Shown here piece after piece: positions 16,841-25,751 of a stretch of 64,000 bases of DNA. The position numbers and the translations under genes were made by a program. The DNA is from CAVPFA01 sp963703655. Its GTDB lineage: Bacteria > Actinomycetota > Acidimicrobiia > Acidimicrobiales > Bog-793. The first letter of the stretch is position 1; the number at the start of each line of letters is the position of its first letter. The stretch covers positions 1,736,001-1,800,000 of the forward strand of contig CAVPFA010000003.1 of NCBI GenBank assembly GCA_963703655.1. The letters run 5' to 3'. Below the pieces are notes generated by a model, which did not search any database, was not told the DNA's origin, and saw only the letters and a list, made by a program, of their open reading frames with translations.

Positions 16841-18232
16841 CTAGTGGCCCAGCGCCGCCTTGGCCTGCGCTTGCATGGTCTTTTCGATGGCCGCGATGTT
16901 CTTGGCGCTCGAGTTCTTGACGAAGTTGAGCATGTCCTGCCACATGCTCGACTCCCAGCTGCCCTGCAGGTCGTCCAGGCTGAAGACAAAGCTCGTGGCG
17001 TGTTGTAGCTCAGACGCGTCAGCCCTGGTGACTGCGTCGGGGTAGCTGCTCAGGGGCACCTTCTTGTTGGGCGACGCGAAGCCGCCGAGGTGCGCCCAGA
17101 TTTCGCCGGCCTCGGGACTGGCCAGGTACTTGACGAGCGCCTCTGCCGCCTTGCTGGACTTGAACAACATCGCCACATCCCCACCGCCCTGGATCGCCGA
17201 GTTGTTCATCTGGTCGGCTGCCGGGGCGGGGAAGGGGAAGAAGTCGTAGCACGGGGTGTCGGCCGGGTTGGCGGTGCACTTCTTGCCGCCGGCGCCGGTC
17301 GTCCCAGCGGTGTAATTGGCAGAGTTGCCGGCGATCTCGGCGACGACGAAGTCGGCCTCGATTACCATCGCCGCTTGCGGCATTGCACCCGGCTTGGGGA
17401 ATACCTTGTCCGCGCACGTCGGGTAGGGATTGGCGAGAGATCCCTTGGTGCCGCCGAGGAGGTATGCGGGCTTTCCGACGAGCTCGGCGAGCGTGTCGAA
17501 AGCCTTTGTCACCGTCGGACCCGTCCAGGAGATCGTGTGCGCGGCGAGCGCGTTGTAGTTGACCGCCCCCGCCGTCTTCAGGTACAGGTTCTGCCACAGG
17601 TCAGCGACCGGCCAACCGATGCCGGTGCAGAGCGAGAATGGCGTGACCCCCGCTCTCCTCAGCGTGGCTGCGTCAGCTAGCAGCTGCTGCCATGTCTTGG
17701 GCGTGGACCTCAGGCCCGCCGCGGCGAACTCTGCGGGGTTGTACCAGATGGTGTTCTTGTTGGCGCCCTTGAACCAGACACCGTAGAGCTTGCCCTTGTA
17801 TGTGACGAGCTTGTTCCACGCCGCCCCGTAGTCGGATGCTTCGCTACCGATGACGGGCGCCAGCGGCTTGATTGCGCCCTTCTGGGCGAGAGTGAGCAGG
17901 GTGCCGGGGTCAGGCACAAGAGCTACTTGAGGGGGCGCTCCGCCAGCTACCGCGGCGTCGATCGCCGTGTCCATGTTGCTTCCCTTGCCGCTGTAGATGA
18001 CGTTGACCCCGGTCTCCGCTTCGAACGGCGTCAGCACAGCCTCGAAGAATTGCTGTTCAGTGCTGGTCCACTCGGCCCAGAGCGATACAGAACCCCCGAT
18101 CTTCGACGGGCTGGCGGTCGAGACACCCGCCGGCACCAGGCTGGCCGTAAGGGCCAACAGCCCAGCCAGGGTCGCTATCGAAAACAGCTTGCGTTTCTTG
18201 GACCCGAAAAGTACGGCCAAGGCCTGAAACAT
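16841..18232 (-). CDS. Extracellular sugar-binding protein of an ABC transporter (CUT1 type)
   Basis: The protein has 463 residues when started at ATG 18232, which has GGGGAGG eight bases upstream. A longer in-frame start at 18295 lacks such a site. A signal peptide covers about the first 40 residues (KKRK, hydrophobic stretch, VSTAS); no lipobox cysteine is visible. The mature part begins VSLWAEWTSTEQQFFEAV, the standard opening of family 1 solute-binding proteins. It ends with helical LQGSWESSMWQDMLNFV. Aromatic residues (several Trp and Tyr) suit a sugar ligand. It is the first gene of the minus-strand operon, followed by MalF- and MalG-type permeases. Confidence 0.9.
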   Translation of the reverse strand: MFQALAVLFGSKKRKLFSIATLAGLLALTASLVPAGVSTASPSKIGGSVSLWAEWTSTEQQFFEAVLTPFEAETGVNVIYSGKGSNMDTAIDAAVAGGAPPQVALVPDPGTLLTLAQKGAIKPLAPVIGSEASDYGAAWNKLVTYKGKLYGVWFKGANKNTIWYNPAEFAAAGLRSTPKTWQQLLADAATLRRAGVTPFSLCTGIGWPVADLWQNLYLKTAGAVNYNALAAHTISWTGPTVTKAFDTLAELVGKPAYLLGGTKGSLANPYPTCADKVFPKPGAMPQAAMVIEADFVVAEIAGNSANYTAGTTGAGGKKCTANPADTPCYDFFPFPAPAADQMNNSAIQGGGDVAMLFKSSKAAEALVKYLASPEAGEIWAHLGGFASPNKKVPLSSYPDAVTRADASELQHATSFVFSLDDLQGSWESSMWQDMLNFVKNSSAKNIAAIEKTMQAQAKAALGH

Positions 18233-18661
18233 CGTGTTACCTCCCCTTCTATGTGTGGGCCTCATAGTCTCTGTTTCTCCTTCCTCTTTGTGCATACCGG
18301 ACCGGCGGATTGCTCAACGCCCGGTACAAGCAGCCAGTGGTACCCACAGTCATGGAGAGGGTCTTGAGCTCGAAGATCGAACGGCACCGAACGTCACATT
18401 CCGCGAGCGCGTTCGGTGGTACCCGTCAAAATGCCGCCGACACCATGAATAGAGCGGGACACGGCACGAGAAAGACGACCTGCCCCGCCCGCCACCTCTG
18501 TGATCGTGGTCTTGGCCAATGCCCCCCCACCCCAGGCCGGCCGCCTTTGACTGCAACTTTCCTCGGGAACACGCCCGAGCAGCGACACGATAGCGCCATG
18601 GCACAGGCCATACAAGGGGTCGCGAATCTTCCCCCTCGTGGAGATCTTGGTGTCGGAAGCT
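18233..18661. other. 429-base intergenic region with candidate operators
   Basis: No gene is supported here. The stretch contains the promoter region of the sugar-transporter operon. Two related sites are seen: GTGGTACCCAC at 18337-18347, a GTGG-N3-CCAC palindrome, and GTGGTACCCGT at 18416-18426. A similar GTGCTACCATG overlaps the -10 box of the plus-strand operon at 2806-2816. They are candidate GntR operators, by inference only. The part near 18540-18661 shows nothing clear. Confidence 0.4.
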
Positions 18662-20164
18662 TCACCTGCTCGGTGCACGGTATGGCGAGAGCTTGCGGCC
18701 CGCTACTGGGCGCCGCATGACGAGCGTGACAACCACGAAGGCGATGGCCAGGAAGATCGCCGAGCCCGTAAGAGAGGTCGCCACTGCGTGAGCGAACAGG
18801 CGTTGTGCCTCGACGCGGGGCGAAGCGCTGCCGGGCACGTGCTGCGCCGTGGTGCGGCTCGCTCCGGCGAAGACCGAGACGAGGATGCCGAGGCCCAGCG
18901 AGCCACCAAGTTGCTGGGCCACGTTGACCAAGCCCGCGGCGGCGCCGGCGTCCTCCGGCGCCACTCCTGCGATCCCGGCTGACGTCAGCGGAGTCAGGGC
19001 AGCGCCGATACCTATGCCCAAGAGAACCATCGGCACCGCCATGTTGGGAAAATACGGTGTGCCGGCCGAGATCCGGCTCAGCCAGGCCATGCCGACGAGG
19101 GCCACGAAGACTCCGCCGGTGAGCAGCCGGACGCTTCCGAGGCGTGAGGTTATCCGGGGAACGGCGCGGACGACTGAGAACATGACGAGGGTCACGGGTA
19201 AGAACGCGAGCCCAGCCTTGAGCGGGCTGTACTGGCGGGCCTCCTGGAAGAACTGGGTAACGAAGAAGAACATGGCGTACATGCCGCTGACCAGCAGTAC
19301 CCGGGCCCCGTAGGCGCCGGCGCGCTCGCGGCTGGCGAGAAGGCGAAGCGGCGTGATCGGCTGTTGGGCTCGCATCTCGGTCAGCACGAATGCCCCGAGC
19401 AACGCCGCGCTGGCGACGAACGACGCGACCGCGATCCGATTGCCCCATCCGTAGCTGGCGGCCCGTACGAAGCCGTAGACGAGCGAGGTCATCCCGACAG
19501 TGGAAGTCGCGGCGCCGGCGACGTCGAAGTGGCCGGGGCGTCGTTCGGTCTCGGGCAGGTATCGAGGCGCCAGGATGACGAGCACAATGCCGATCGGCAC
19601 GTTGATGAACAGTCCCCAGCGCCAGGAGACCCAGCTGGTCAACATGCCGCCGAGTAGGAGGCCGACACTGCCGCCACCGCCGGCGACTGCGCTGTAGGCG
19701 GCGACGGCTCGCGTCCGCTCCGGACCTTCTCGGAAGCTGATCTGAAGCAGGGCAAGAGTGGACGGCGCGGCGATGGCGGCGCCCATGCCCTGGACGGCTC
19801 GGGCTGCGAGCAGCCATGTTGCCGATTGCGCGAGGCCGCCCGCCAGGGACGCCAGGGTGAACAGTGAGATTCCGGCCACGAATATGCGGCGGCGCCCCAG
19901 GATGTCGCCGGCGCGGGCGCCGAGCAGGAGCAGCCCGCCGAAGGTCAGGGTGTAGGCGTTCTGGACCCATGAGAGGCCCGTGGGAGAGAAGTCGAGAGCG
20001 CTGCGGATCTTGGGGAGCGCCGTGATGACGATCGTTGCGTCGAGAATGATCATCAGGTACGTCGCCAGGATGATGCCCAGAACCATTGCGGGGTTCGGCG
20101 CATTAGTTGCCGATTGGCGTCCGGATCGGGTTTCTGGGGCGCGTTCGGTCAGAGTGGAAGGCAT
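18662..20164 (-). CDS. MFS multidrug exporter, DHA2 (14-TMS) family
   Basis: The protein has 500 residues with about 14 transmembrane segments. The first helix carries LMIILDATIVITALPKI, the motif D1 signature of EmrB/QacA-type drug/proton antiporters. LLLLGARAGDILGRRRIF is motif A. AVAGGGGSVGLLLGGML corresponds to motif C of exporters. It would expel drugs or toxic metabolites using the proton gradient. It is divergent from the TetR gene, and three palindromes lie between them, so it is probably repressed by that TetR. The substrate cannot be read from the sequence. Confidence 0.9.
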   Translation of the reverse strand: MPSTLTERAPETRSGRQSATNAPNPAMVLGIILATYLMIILDATIVITALPKIRSALDFSPTGLSWVQNAYTLTFGGLLLLGARAGDILGRRRIFVAGISLFTLASLAGGLAQSATWLLAARAVQGMGAAIAAPSTLALLQISFREGPERTRAVAAYSAVAGGGGSVGLLLGGMLTSWVSWRWGLFINVPIGIVLVILAPRYLPETERRPGHFDVAGAATSTVGMTSLVYGFVRAASYGWGNRIAVASFVASAALLGAFVLTEMRAQQPITPLRLLASRERAGAYGARVLLVSGMYAMFFFVTQFFQEARQYSPLKAGLAFLPVTLVMFSVVRAVPRITSRLGSVRLLTGGVFVALVGMAWLSRISAGTPYFPNMAVPMVLLGIGIGAALTPLTSAGIAGVAPEDAGAAAGLVNVAQQLGGSLGLGILVSVFAGASRTTAQHVPGSASPRVEAQRLFAHAVATSLTGSAIFLAIAFVVVTLVMRRPVAGRKLSPYRAPSR

Positions 20165-20207
20165 TGGAAGAGAAACTCCGTTCGGTAAAGACGACTCGGT
20201 GCTAAAG

Positions 20208-20269
20208 TGGAGGCAACCTCCAGAAGAGGCGGAGGCCGTCTCCGGTTAGTATACGGAGGCTACCTCCGT
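20208..20269. promoter_or_regulatory. Three palindromic TetR operator candidates in the divergent promoter
   Basis: Three related palindromes are present: TGGAGG-CAA-CCTCCA (20208-20222), CGGAG-N5-CTCCG (20230-20244) and ACGGAGG-CTA-CCTCCGT (20253-20269). Their centres are 22 and 24 bases apart, about two helical turns, which suits side-by-side TetR dimers. A -10-like TAGTAT (20247-20252) lies between the second and third. They probably give autoregulation and control of the MFS exporter. Confidence 0.75.
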
Positions 20270-20296
20270 TTTGCAAGTGGTCGTGGGAGCGACAAA

Positions 20297-20887
20297 ATGA
20301 ACAGCGCCGAGACCCTTCCCCATCTGCCTCTCCAACGCCCTCAGCGCGCCGACGCCCGGCGGAACTACGAGAAACTGATCTCCGCGGCTCGCGAGGCCTT
20401 CACCGAAGAAGGCTCCTCGGCGTCGCTAGAGGAAATCGCTCGTCGTGCCGGTGTCGGCATCGGCACCCTCTACCGGCACTTCCCAACCCGCCAGGATCTG
20501 CTCGAGGCCGTATATGTGGAGGAGGTCAAAGCGCTGTGCCGCTCGGCGGCAGACCTGGCGAACAAACCTCCCTGGGACGCCCTCGTGGCGTGGCTGCATC
20601 GCTTCGTGGAGTACCTCGCCGCCAAGCAGGCCCTGGCACAGGAACTGTTTGCGTACGTCGATCACGACGCCGACGTCTTCCAGAGTTGCCGCACCTCGCT
20701 GTACGCCGCCGGCGAGCCACTGCTGGCACGGGCGCAGAAAGCCGGCGAGGTGCGGGGCGACACGAACATCTTCGAAATTGTGCAGTTGGTCGTCGGCATC
20801 ACGAAGGTCCAAACGACGGAGCCGGGGCAAGCCGAACGTATCTTGAACATGGCTCTCGACGGGTTGCGGCACCAGCCGGGTCTATAA
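20297..20887 (+). CDS. TetR-family transcriptional regulator
   Basis: The protein has 196 residues, starting at ATG 20297 with GGGAG upstream. The in-frame extension upstream runs through the operators and is rejected. Residues 17-60 form the DNA-binding domain: RRNYEKLISAAREAFTEEG, then SLEEIARRAGVGIGTLYRHF, the recognition helix. The helical C-terminal ligand domain resembles the SACE_7040/YxaF-like group, with VEYLAAKQALAQELFAY. It is divergent from the DHA2 exporter, the classical arrangement for a repressor that senses the exported drug. The ligand is unknown. Confidence 0.92.
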   Translation: MNSAETLPHLPLQRPQRADARRNYEKLISAAREAFTEEGSSASLEEIARRAGVGIGTLYRHFPTRQDLLEAVYVEEVKALCRSAADLANKPPWDALVAWLHRFVEYLAAKQALAQELFAYVDHDADVFQSCRTSLYAAGEPLLARAQKAGEVRGDTNIFEIVQLVVGITKVQTTEPGQAERILNMALDGLRHQPGL

Positions 20888-20917
20888 CTTACTGATATAC
20901 TGCAAACGGTAAGTTAT
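20884..20917 (+). promoter_or_regulatory. Palindromic operator and -10 box upstream of the Fic gene
   Basis: ATAACTTAC (20884-20892) and GTAAGTTAT (20909-20917) form a perfect 9-bp inverted repeat with a 16-base spacer. A TATACT -10 box (20896-20901) lies in the spacer. The left arm overlaps the TetR stop codon. The Fic protein has a C-terminal winged helix, so autoregulation at this site is plausible. Confidence 0.6.
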
Positions 20918-20931
20918 TCGAGGAAGGTCGG

Positions 20932-22086
20932 GTGTCGGTCCAGCAAGCCGGACGGGAGGTCGACGTCGCCTGGCGCGGGAGGACAGTCCGCGCCTTCGTG
21001 CCGACGCTGCTCGCGGAACGTGACCTGACGTTTGACGCCGTAACCGTGGCTCGCACCGCGATCGCCGCGGCCGAGATCGCCCACGCCGCTGAGGCGCTGA
21101 CGGAGGACTACGAAGCGCTCGCGCGCCTGCTGCTGCGCTCGGAAGGGGTCGCTTCCTCCTATATCGAAGGCATCAAGGCGCCGGTCGTGGACATAGTCCT
21201 GGCGGAAGAGCACCTCGCCGCCGGCGGTACGAGCGCCGCGTGGGTGGCATCGAACCTCGCGGCCGCCCGCGAGGCGATCGCGAGCGCCAGGACTACTTCG
21301 CTCTCGGTGGAGGCGCTGTGTGGGTGGCATCGCACGCTCATGACCGGCAGTCCGATGCCCGAGCGTTTCGTCGGAGTGATCCGGGACGAGCAGGGATGGA
21401 TCGGTGGCCACGACCCGACCGACGCGTACCTCGTGACGTCTCCGCCTGACGAGCTCGACCCTTTGCTCGAGGACCTTGTCCGCTACGCCAATAGCGAGGA
21501 CGTCGATCCCGTGGCCCAGGCCGCTATCGCCCATGGGCAGTTCGAGATCATGCATCCTTTCGCGGACGGCAACGGCCGGGTGGGCAGAATCCTCGTCGCA
21601 TGGATCCTGACCCGGCGGCTATCTCTGGTCACCCCGCCCCCGGTGAGCGTCGCGATCGCAGCGGACGTCGGCGGCTACTCGTCTGGACTGGTCCAGTACC
21701 GGTTCGGCCAGCACGATCACTGGGTGCAATGGTTCGCCAACGCCGTTTACAGCGGCGGGCGTGCCCAGAGTCAGCTCACTTCGGAGGTGAGCGCTTTGAG
21801 GGCGCGCTGGCGGGAACGGCTGAGGGGCAGGCAGCGCGCTCTTCGCAGCGACGCCACAGCCTGGGCGGCGCTCGAGCTGCTCCCGCGCAATCTCGTTCTG
21901 ACCTCGGACGTGCTCGCGAGAGAGCTGCGGGTATCGAACAAGGGCGCACTCGACGCTCTGCGCCAGCTGGCGGAGGCAGGTGTGCTGCTGGAGTACGGGA
22001 GCGTGACCCGCGGTCGTGGGCGACCGTCGAAGCTGTATGTCAGCAGGGAGCTTCTCGCTCTGGCTGGATCGAGCCCGCTGCGCTGA
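20932..22086 (+). CDS. Fic-domain protein with N-terminal inhibitory helix and C-terminal winged helix
   Basis: The protein has 384 residues, from GTG with GAGGAAGG upstream. SSYIEG at residues 75-80 is the (S/T)xxxE(G/N) inhibitory motif, placed before the Fic core, which makes it a class II Fic. The active-site loop HPFADGNGRVGR near residue 205 keeps the catalytic His, Asp, Asn and both Arg, so it should transfer AMP or another nucleotide to protein hydroxyls. WIGGHDPTDAYLV is the flap region. The last 90 residues include a winged helix (VLARELRVSNKGALDALRQL). Not obviously a toxin-antitoxin pair, as no small partner gene is present. Confidence 0.9.
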   Translation: MSVQQAGREVDVAWRGRTVRAFVPTLLAERDLTFDAVTVARTAIAAAEIAHAAEALTEDYEALARLLLRSEGVASSYIEGIKAPVVDIVLAEEHLAAGGTSAAWVASNLAAAREAIASARTTSLSVEALCGWHRTLMTGSPMPERFVGVIRDEQGWIGGHDPTDAYLVTSPPDELDPLLEDLVRYANSEDVDPVAQAAIAHGQFEIMHPFADGNGRVGRILVAWILTRRLSLVTPPPVSVAIAADVGGYSSGLVQYRFGQHDHWVQWFANAVYSGGRAQSQLTSEVSALRARWRERLRGRQRALRSDATAWAALELLPRNLVLTSDVLARELRVSNKGALDALRQLAEAGVLLEYGSVTRGRGRPSKLYVSRELLALAGSSPLR

Positions 22087-22187
22087 CGAGGCAGTCTCAT
22101 ACCCCTGGCTCGGTCGACGGGCCTCACCGACTCAAAGCGACGGGAGGGTCGATCCCCATTAGCCTTCGGGCGAGCAGAGGAGGGCGG

Positions 22188-25100
22188 ATGCGCTGCCCAG
22201 CGTGTGGATGCGAGAACCCCGACGGCAAGCGGTTCTGTGGGGACTGCGGCGAGTCATTAGCTCTCATTTGCTCCGCGTGCGGGGCGCAAGTCGAGCCTGG
22301 AAAGCGGTTCTGCGGTGACTGCGGGACGCCCGTCGGACCTGAGAGACCATCAGAGTCTGCCTCGGCCACCTCTTCCCAGGTCGCTAGACAATCACAGGGT
22401 GCGACTGCGCCCTCCACAGAGCTCCGACACGTCTCGGTGCTCTTCTGCGATCTCGTCGGCTTCACGCCTTTCTCGGAGAAACGCGACGCCGAGGAGGTAA
22501 GAGACATCCTGTCGGGTTACTTCGAGCTCGCCCGGGCGATCGTCGGGCGATACGGCGGCGTCGTCGAGAAGTTCATCGGCGACGCGGTGATGGCGGTGTG
22601 GGGCGCCCCGGTCGCGAAGGAAGACGACGCCGAACGCGCGGTCAGAGCCGGCCTCGAGCTGGTCTCAGCCGTCGCCGCCTACGGTTCGGAGCACTCGACC
22701 GACCTCCAGGCAAGAGTCGGCATCGTGACCGGCGGCGTCGCCACGACCGAGACGCCAGAGGAGGGCCTGGTCATCGGCGACCGTGTGAACACCGCCGCTC
22801 GTATCCAGTCGGCCGCCCCGCCGGGCAGCTGCTACGTGGACGAGATGACCCGGGCCGCCACCGCGGCCGCAATCGCGTACAGCGACGCCGGTGAGCACCA
22901 GCTCAAGGGCAAGGCCGAGCCGGTCCGCCTGTACCAGGTGACCCGGGTCGTGGCGGCCGTCGCTGGCTCGCAGCGGTCGGGCGTCCTCGAGGCTCCGTTC
23001 ATCGGGCGCGACCGCGAGCTCCACCTCGTCAAGGAGCTCTTTCACGGCACCGCCGAGCGCCAGTCCGCACGCCTGGTGCTCGTCTCGGGGGTGGCTGGGG
23101 TCGGCAAGTCACGACTCTCCTGGGAATTCTTCAAGTACATCGACGGCCTCGTCGGAACCGTGCTCTGGCACGCCGGGCGCTGCCTGTCCTATGGGGAAGG
23201 AGTGAGTTACTGGGCGCTGTCGGAGATGGTCCGGGCGAGGCTTCAGATCAGCGAGGAGGATCCCCAGGAGGTAGTCGCCGAGCGCTTGCGGACCGGCCTC
23301 GAGCGATGGATCGAAGACGCCACCGACCGCGAGTTCATCGCTCCCCGCCTCGGCCAGCTGCTCGGGCTTCCGACCCCTAGGGTGCTCGCGAGAGAAGAGC
23401 TCTTCTCTGGCTGGCGCCTGTTCTTCGAGCGCTTGGCCGAGTACCTCCCCGTGGTCATGGTCATAGAAGATCTGCAGTGGGCAGACGCCGGCATGGTCGA
23501 TTTTCTCGACCACCTGCTCGAGTGGTCGGGCGACCACGCGATCTTCCTCCTCGTGCTGTCACGACCCGAGGGGACCGACCGAAAAGGGCTCGGACTCGCT
23601 CGAAGAAGTGTCACGGCGCTCCCGCTCGACCCCCTGTCCGACGACCTGATCGGCGCGATGTTGGACGGCCTTGTCACCGGCCTTCCCGAGACGGCACGTG
23701 CGCGCATCGTCGAGCGTGCCGAGGGGATCCCGCTATACGCGATCGAGACGGTGCGGGGACTGCTCGACAAGGGCGTCGTCGAGAGAGGCGACGGCGTCTC
23801 GCTTCACCTGGTGGGCGAGCTCGGTGAGCTCGAGATCCCACCTGGGCTCACCGCTCTCATCGCGTCTCGCCTCGATGCCCTCGGCCCCGACGAGCGACGA
23901 CTCGTCAAGGAGTGCTCGGTCCTCGGCGGGAGCTTCCCTCGCCAGGCGATCGAGGCCGTCTCCGACGTCGACCCAGTCTCTCTCGACGACTTGCTCAGCT
24001 CGCTCGTCAGAAAGGAGGTGCTGACGGTCCGCGCCGACAAGCTCTCGCCCGAACGCGGCCAGTACGCGTTCACCCAGTCGCTCATCAGATCCGTCGCGTA
24101 CGACATGTTGACGAGGGCCGAGCGCCGGACCCGGCACCTGAGGACCGCAGAGCACCTGCGAACGGCCTTTCCCGACGAGGGTGCCGAAGTTGCCGAGGTG
24201 ATCGGCGCCCACCTGTACGACGCCTACAAGGCCGCCGCCGGCGACCCCGACGCCGAAGAGCTCCGGGCTGCGGCACGTGAGGCCTACACGAGGGCAGCTG
24301 AACGGGCCGAGTCCGTCGGAGCCCCCGAGGCTGCCGAGGCGGCGTATCTGAAGGCAGGCGAGCTGGGCTCGGATGAGGCCGAGCAAGCCGGCTTCACCGA
24401 AAGGGCCGGACGGATGGCGTATTTCGCAGGCTGGAACGAGCGAGCTCTCGCGCATCTCGAGGCGGCCGCCGGCGCGCACGCAAAGGCGGGGCGCGTCGTC
24501 GACGCCGCTCGTGTGACCGCCGGCCTGGGCGAAGCGCTCAGCCGCCTCGGTCGGGGAGAGCAGGCGATCACGAGGATGCGAGGGGCGCTGGCGTCACTCG
24601 ACCGGGAGACGGCCCCTCCTGAGGTCGTCGCGGACCTTCAGGCGAAACTTGCTGGTGTTCTTATCTTCTCGGGGCACGGCGACGAGGCAACCGACGGGGT
24701 CGAGGAGGCGCTCACGTTGGCCCAGCACTACGAGCTAGCCGAGGCGCTCACCCTCAGCCTCAATTACAAGGCAATACTGCTCGGCAACGCAGGACGATCT
24801 GATGAGGCCCGCATGCTGTACGAGGGTGAGGCCTCTGTCGCCCGGCTTCACGGGGTTGCTCGCAGCGAGCTGGTCGCAGAGCTCAACCTGGCCGACCTCT
24901 GCATGACCCGCGACCTCCCGGGCGCCGAGGAGCACGCCAGGACCGCGCTCGCCCTGGCCCGGCGCTGGGGGCTCCGCGAGAACGAAGCCACTGTGGCGAG
25001 CAACCTCATGTACATCCTGACAATGGCCGGGCGCTTCGACGAGGTGGACAGGCTCGGTGCCGAGCTTCTCCAGGCAGGTGGCAACGAGCGCCCCGGGGCG

Positions 25101-25751
25101 GATGAGATCAACTACTCGCTTGCTTGCTTGGAGGCTCTTCGAGGCAATGTCGAGGTAGCCCAGGAGCACCTGTCGGTCTGCGACTCCTGGGCCGAGAGCG
25201 ACAACGTGCAGGACAGAGTGCTCTTCCTCGCAGCCGAGGCGGCGGTGGCGTTAGAAGGACGGACCCGGCACGCGCTCGAGACGGCTCGCCGCGCCATCGA
25301 CGATGCTCTCATGGGGGGTCTCGGCGTCGCCAACGAAGCATTCCGGATTGCGTTTCCCGTCGCATTCGATGCGGCGATCGACCTTGGCGACCTCGATCAA
25401 GCCGACCGGCTCGCGGCGACACTGGCGGCGCGTCCGAGAGGCGAAGTCCCACCGTTCCTTCGGGCGCAGGTCACGCGCGCCACGGCACTGGTCGCCAGCG
25501 CGCGAGACGAGGAGGAGGTGCCGATGAACCTCGCCTCCGCTGAGGCGACGTTTCGTGACCTCGGCTACCCGTACTGGAGGGCACGAGCGCAGCTCGACCG
25601 GGCGGAGTGGCTCGCCCGCCAGGAAAGGCTCGAGGAGTCAGCGAGGCTCGCCGGTGAATCTGCCTCCACGTTCGTCTCGGTCGGCGCCGCGCCGATGCTC
25701 GTCCGTGCAAGAGCCCTTTTCGCGGCTGGGATGGGTCACAGCCTCGTTTGA
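22188..25751 (+). CDS. Zinc-ribbon / class III nucleotide cyclase / AAA ATPase / TPR signalling protein
   Basis: The protein has 1187 residues, starting at ATG 22188 with AGAGGAGGG upstream. The first 50 residues hold two zinc ribbons (CPACGCENPDGKRFCGDCG and a second CSACG...CGDCG). Residues about 80-250 are a class III cyclase: LFCDLVGFT has the first metal Asp, EKFIGDAVMAVWG has the substrate Lys and second Asp, and DRVNTAARIQ has the Asn and Arg needed for transition-state binding. All key residues are present, so it should make a cyclic nucleotide, probably cAMP. Walker A is VSGVAGVGKS near residue 305, then a long ATPase and TPR region. Signals and regulation are unknown. Confidence 0.93.
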   Translation: MRCPACGCENPDGKRFCGDCGESLALICSACGAQVEPGKRFCGDCGTPVGPERPSESASATSSQVARQSQGATAPSTELRHVSVLFCDLVGFTPFSEKRDAEEVRDILSGYFELARAIVGRYGGVVEKFIGDAVMAVWGAPVAKEDDAERAVRAGLELVSAVAAYGSEHSTDLQARVGIVTGGVATTETPEEGLVIGDRVNTAARIQSAAPPGSCYVDEMTRAATAAAIAYSDAGEHQLKGKAEPVRLYQVTRVVAAVAGSQRSGVLEAPFIGRDRELHLVKELFHGTAERQSARLVLVSGVAGVGKSRLSWEFFKYIDGLVGTVLWHAGRCLSYGEGVSYWALSEMVRARLQISEEDPQEVVAERLRTGLERWIEDATDREFIAPRLGQLLGLPTPRVLAREELFSGWRLFFERLAEYLPVVMVIEDLQWADAGMVDFLDHLLEWSGDHAIFLLVLSRPEGTDRKGLGLARRSVTALPLDPLSDDLIGAMLDGLVTGLPETARARIVERAEGIPLYAIETVRGLLDKGVVERGDGVSLHLVGELGELEIPPGLTALIASRLDALGPDERRLVKECSVLGGSFPRQAIEAVSDVDPVSLDDLLSSLVRKEVLTVRADKLSPERGQYAFTQSLIRSVAYDMLTRAERRTRHLRTAEHLRTAFPDEGAEVAEVIGAHLYDAYKAAAGDPDAEELRAAAREAYTRAAERAESVGAPEAAEAAYLKAGELGSDEAEQAGFTERAGRMAYFAGWNERALAHLEAAAGAHAKAGRVVDAARVTAGLGEALSRLGRGEQAITRMRGALASLDRETAPPEVVADLQAKLAGVLIFSGHGDEATDGVEEALTLAQHYELAEALTLSLNYKAILLGNAGRSDEARMLYEGEASVARLHGVARSELVAELNLADLCMTRDLPGAEEHARTALALARRWGLRENEATVASNLMYILTMAGRFDEVDRLGAELLQAGGNERPGADEINYSLACLEALRGNVEVAQEHLSVCDSWAESDNVQDRVLFLAAEAAVALEGRTRHALETARRAIDDALMGGLGVANEAFRIAFPVAFDAAIDLGDLDQADRLAATLAARPRGEVPPFLRAQVTRATALVASARDEEEVPMNLASAEATFRDLGYPYWRARAQLDRAEWLARQERLEESARLAGESASTFVSVGAAPMLVRARALFAAGMGHSLV

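Noticed and set aside
18426..19970. Minus-strand open frame of 514 codons overlapping the MFS gene
   Set aside because: Arg/Pro/His-rich translation in the wrong frame of the exporter gene, without hydrophobic segments.
20297..22086. Fic gene with TetR as a toxin-antitoxin pair
   Set aside because: The Fic protein carries its own inhibitory motif (class II) and TetR is divergent from an exporter. No small antitoxin ORF overlaps the Fic gene.
21600..22187. N-terminal extension of the cyclase protein by 196 residues
   Set aside because: This stretch is the Fic gene read in another frame. The ATG at 22188 has a good ribosome site and starts the zinc ribbon directly.
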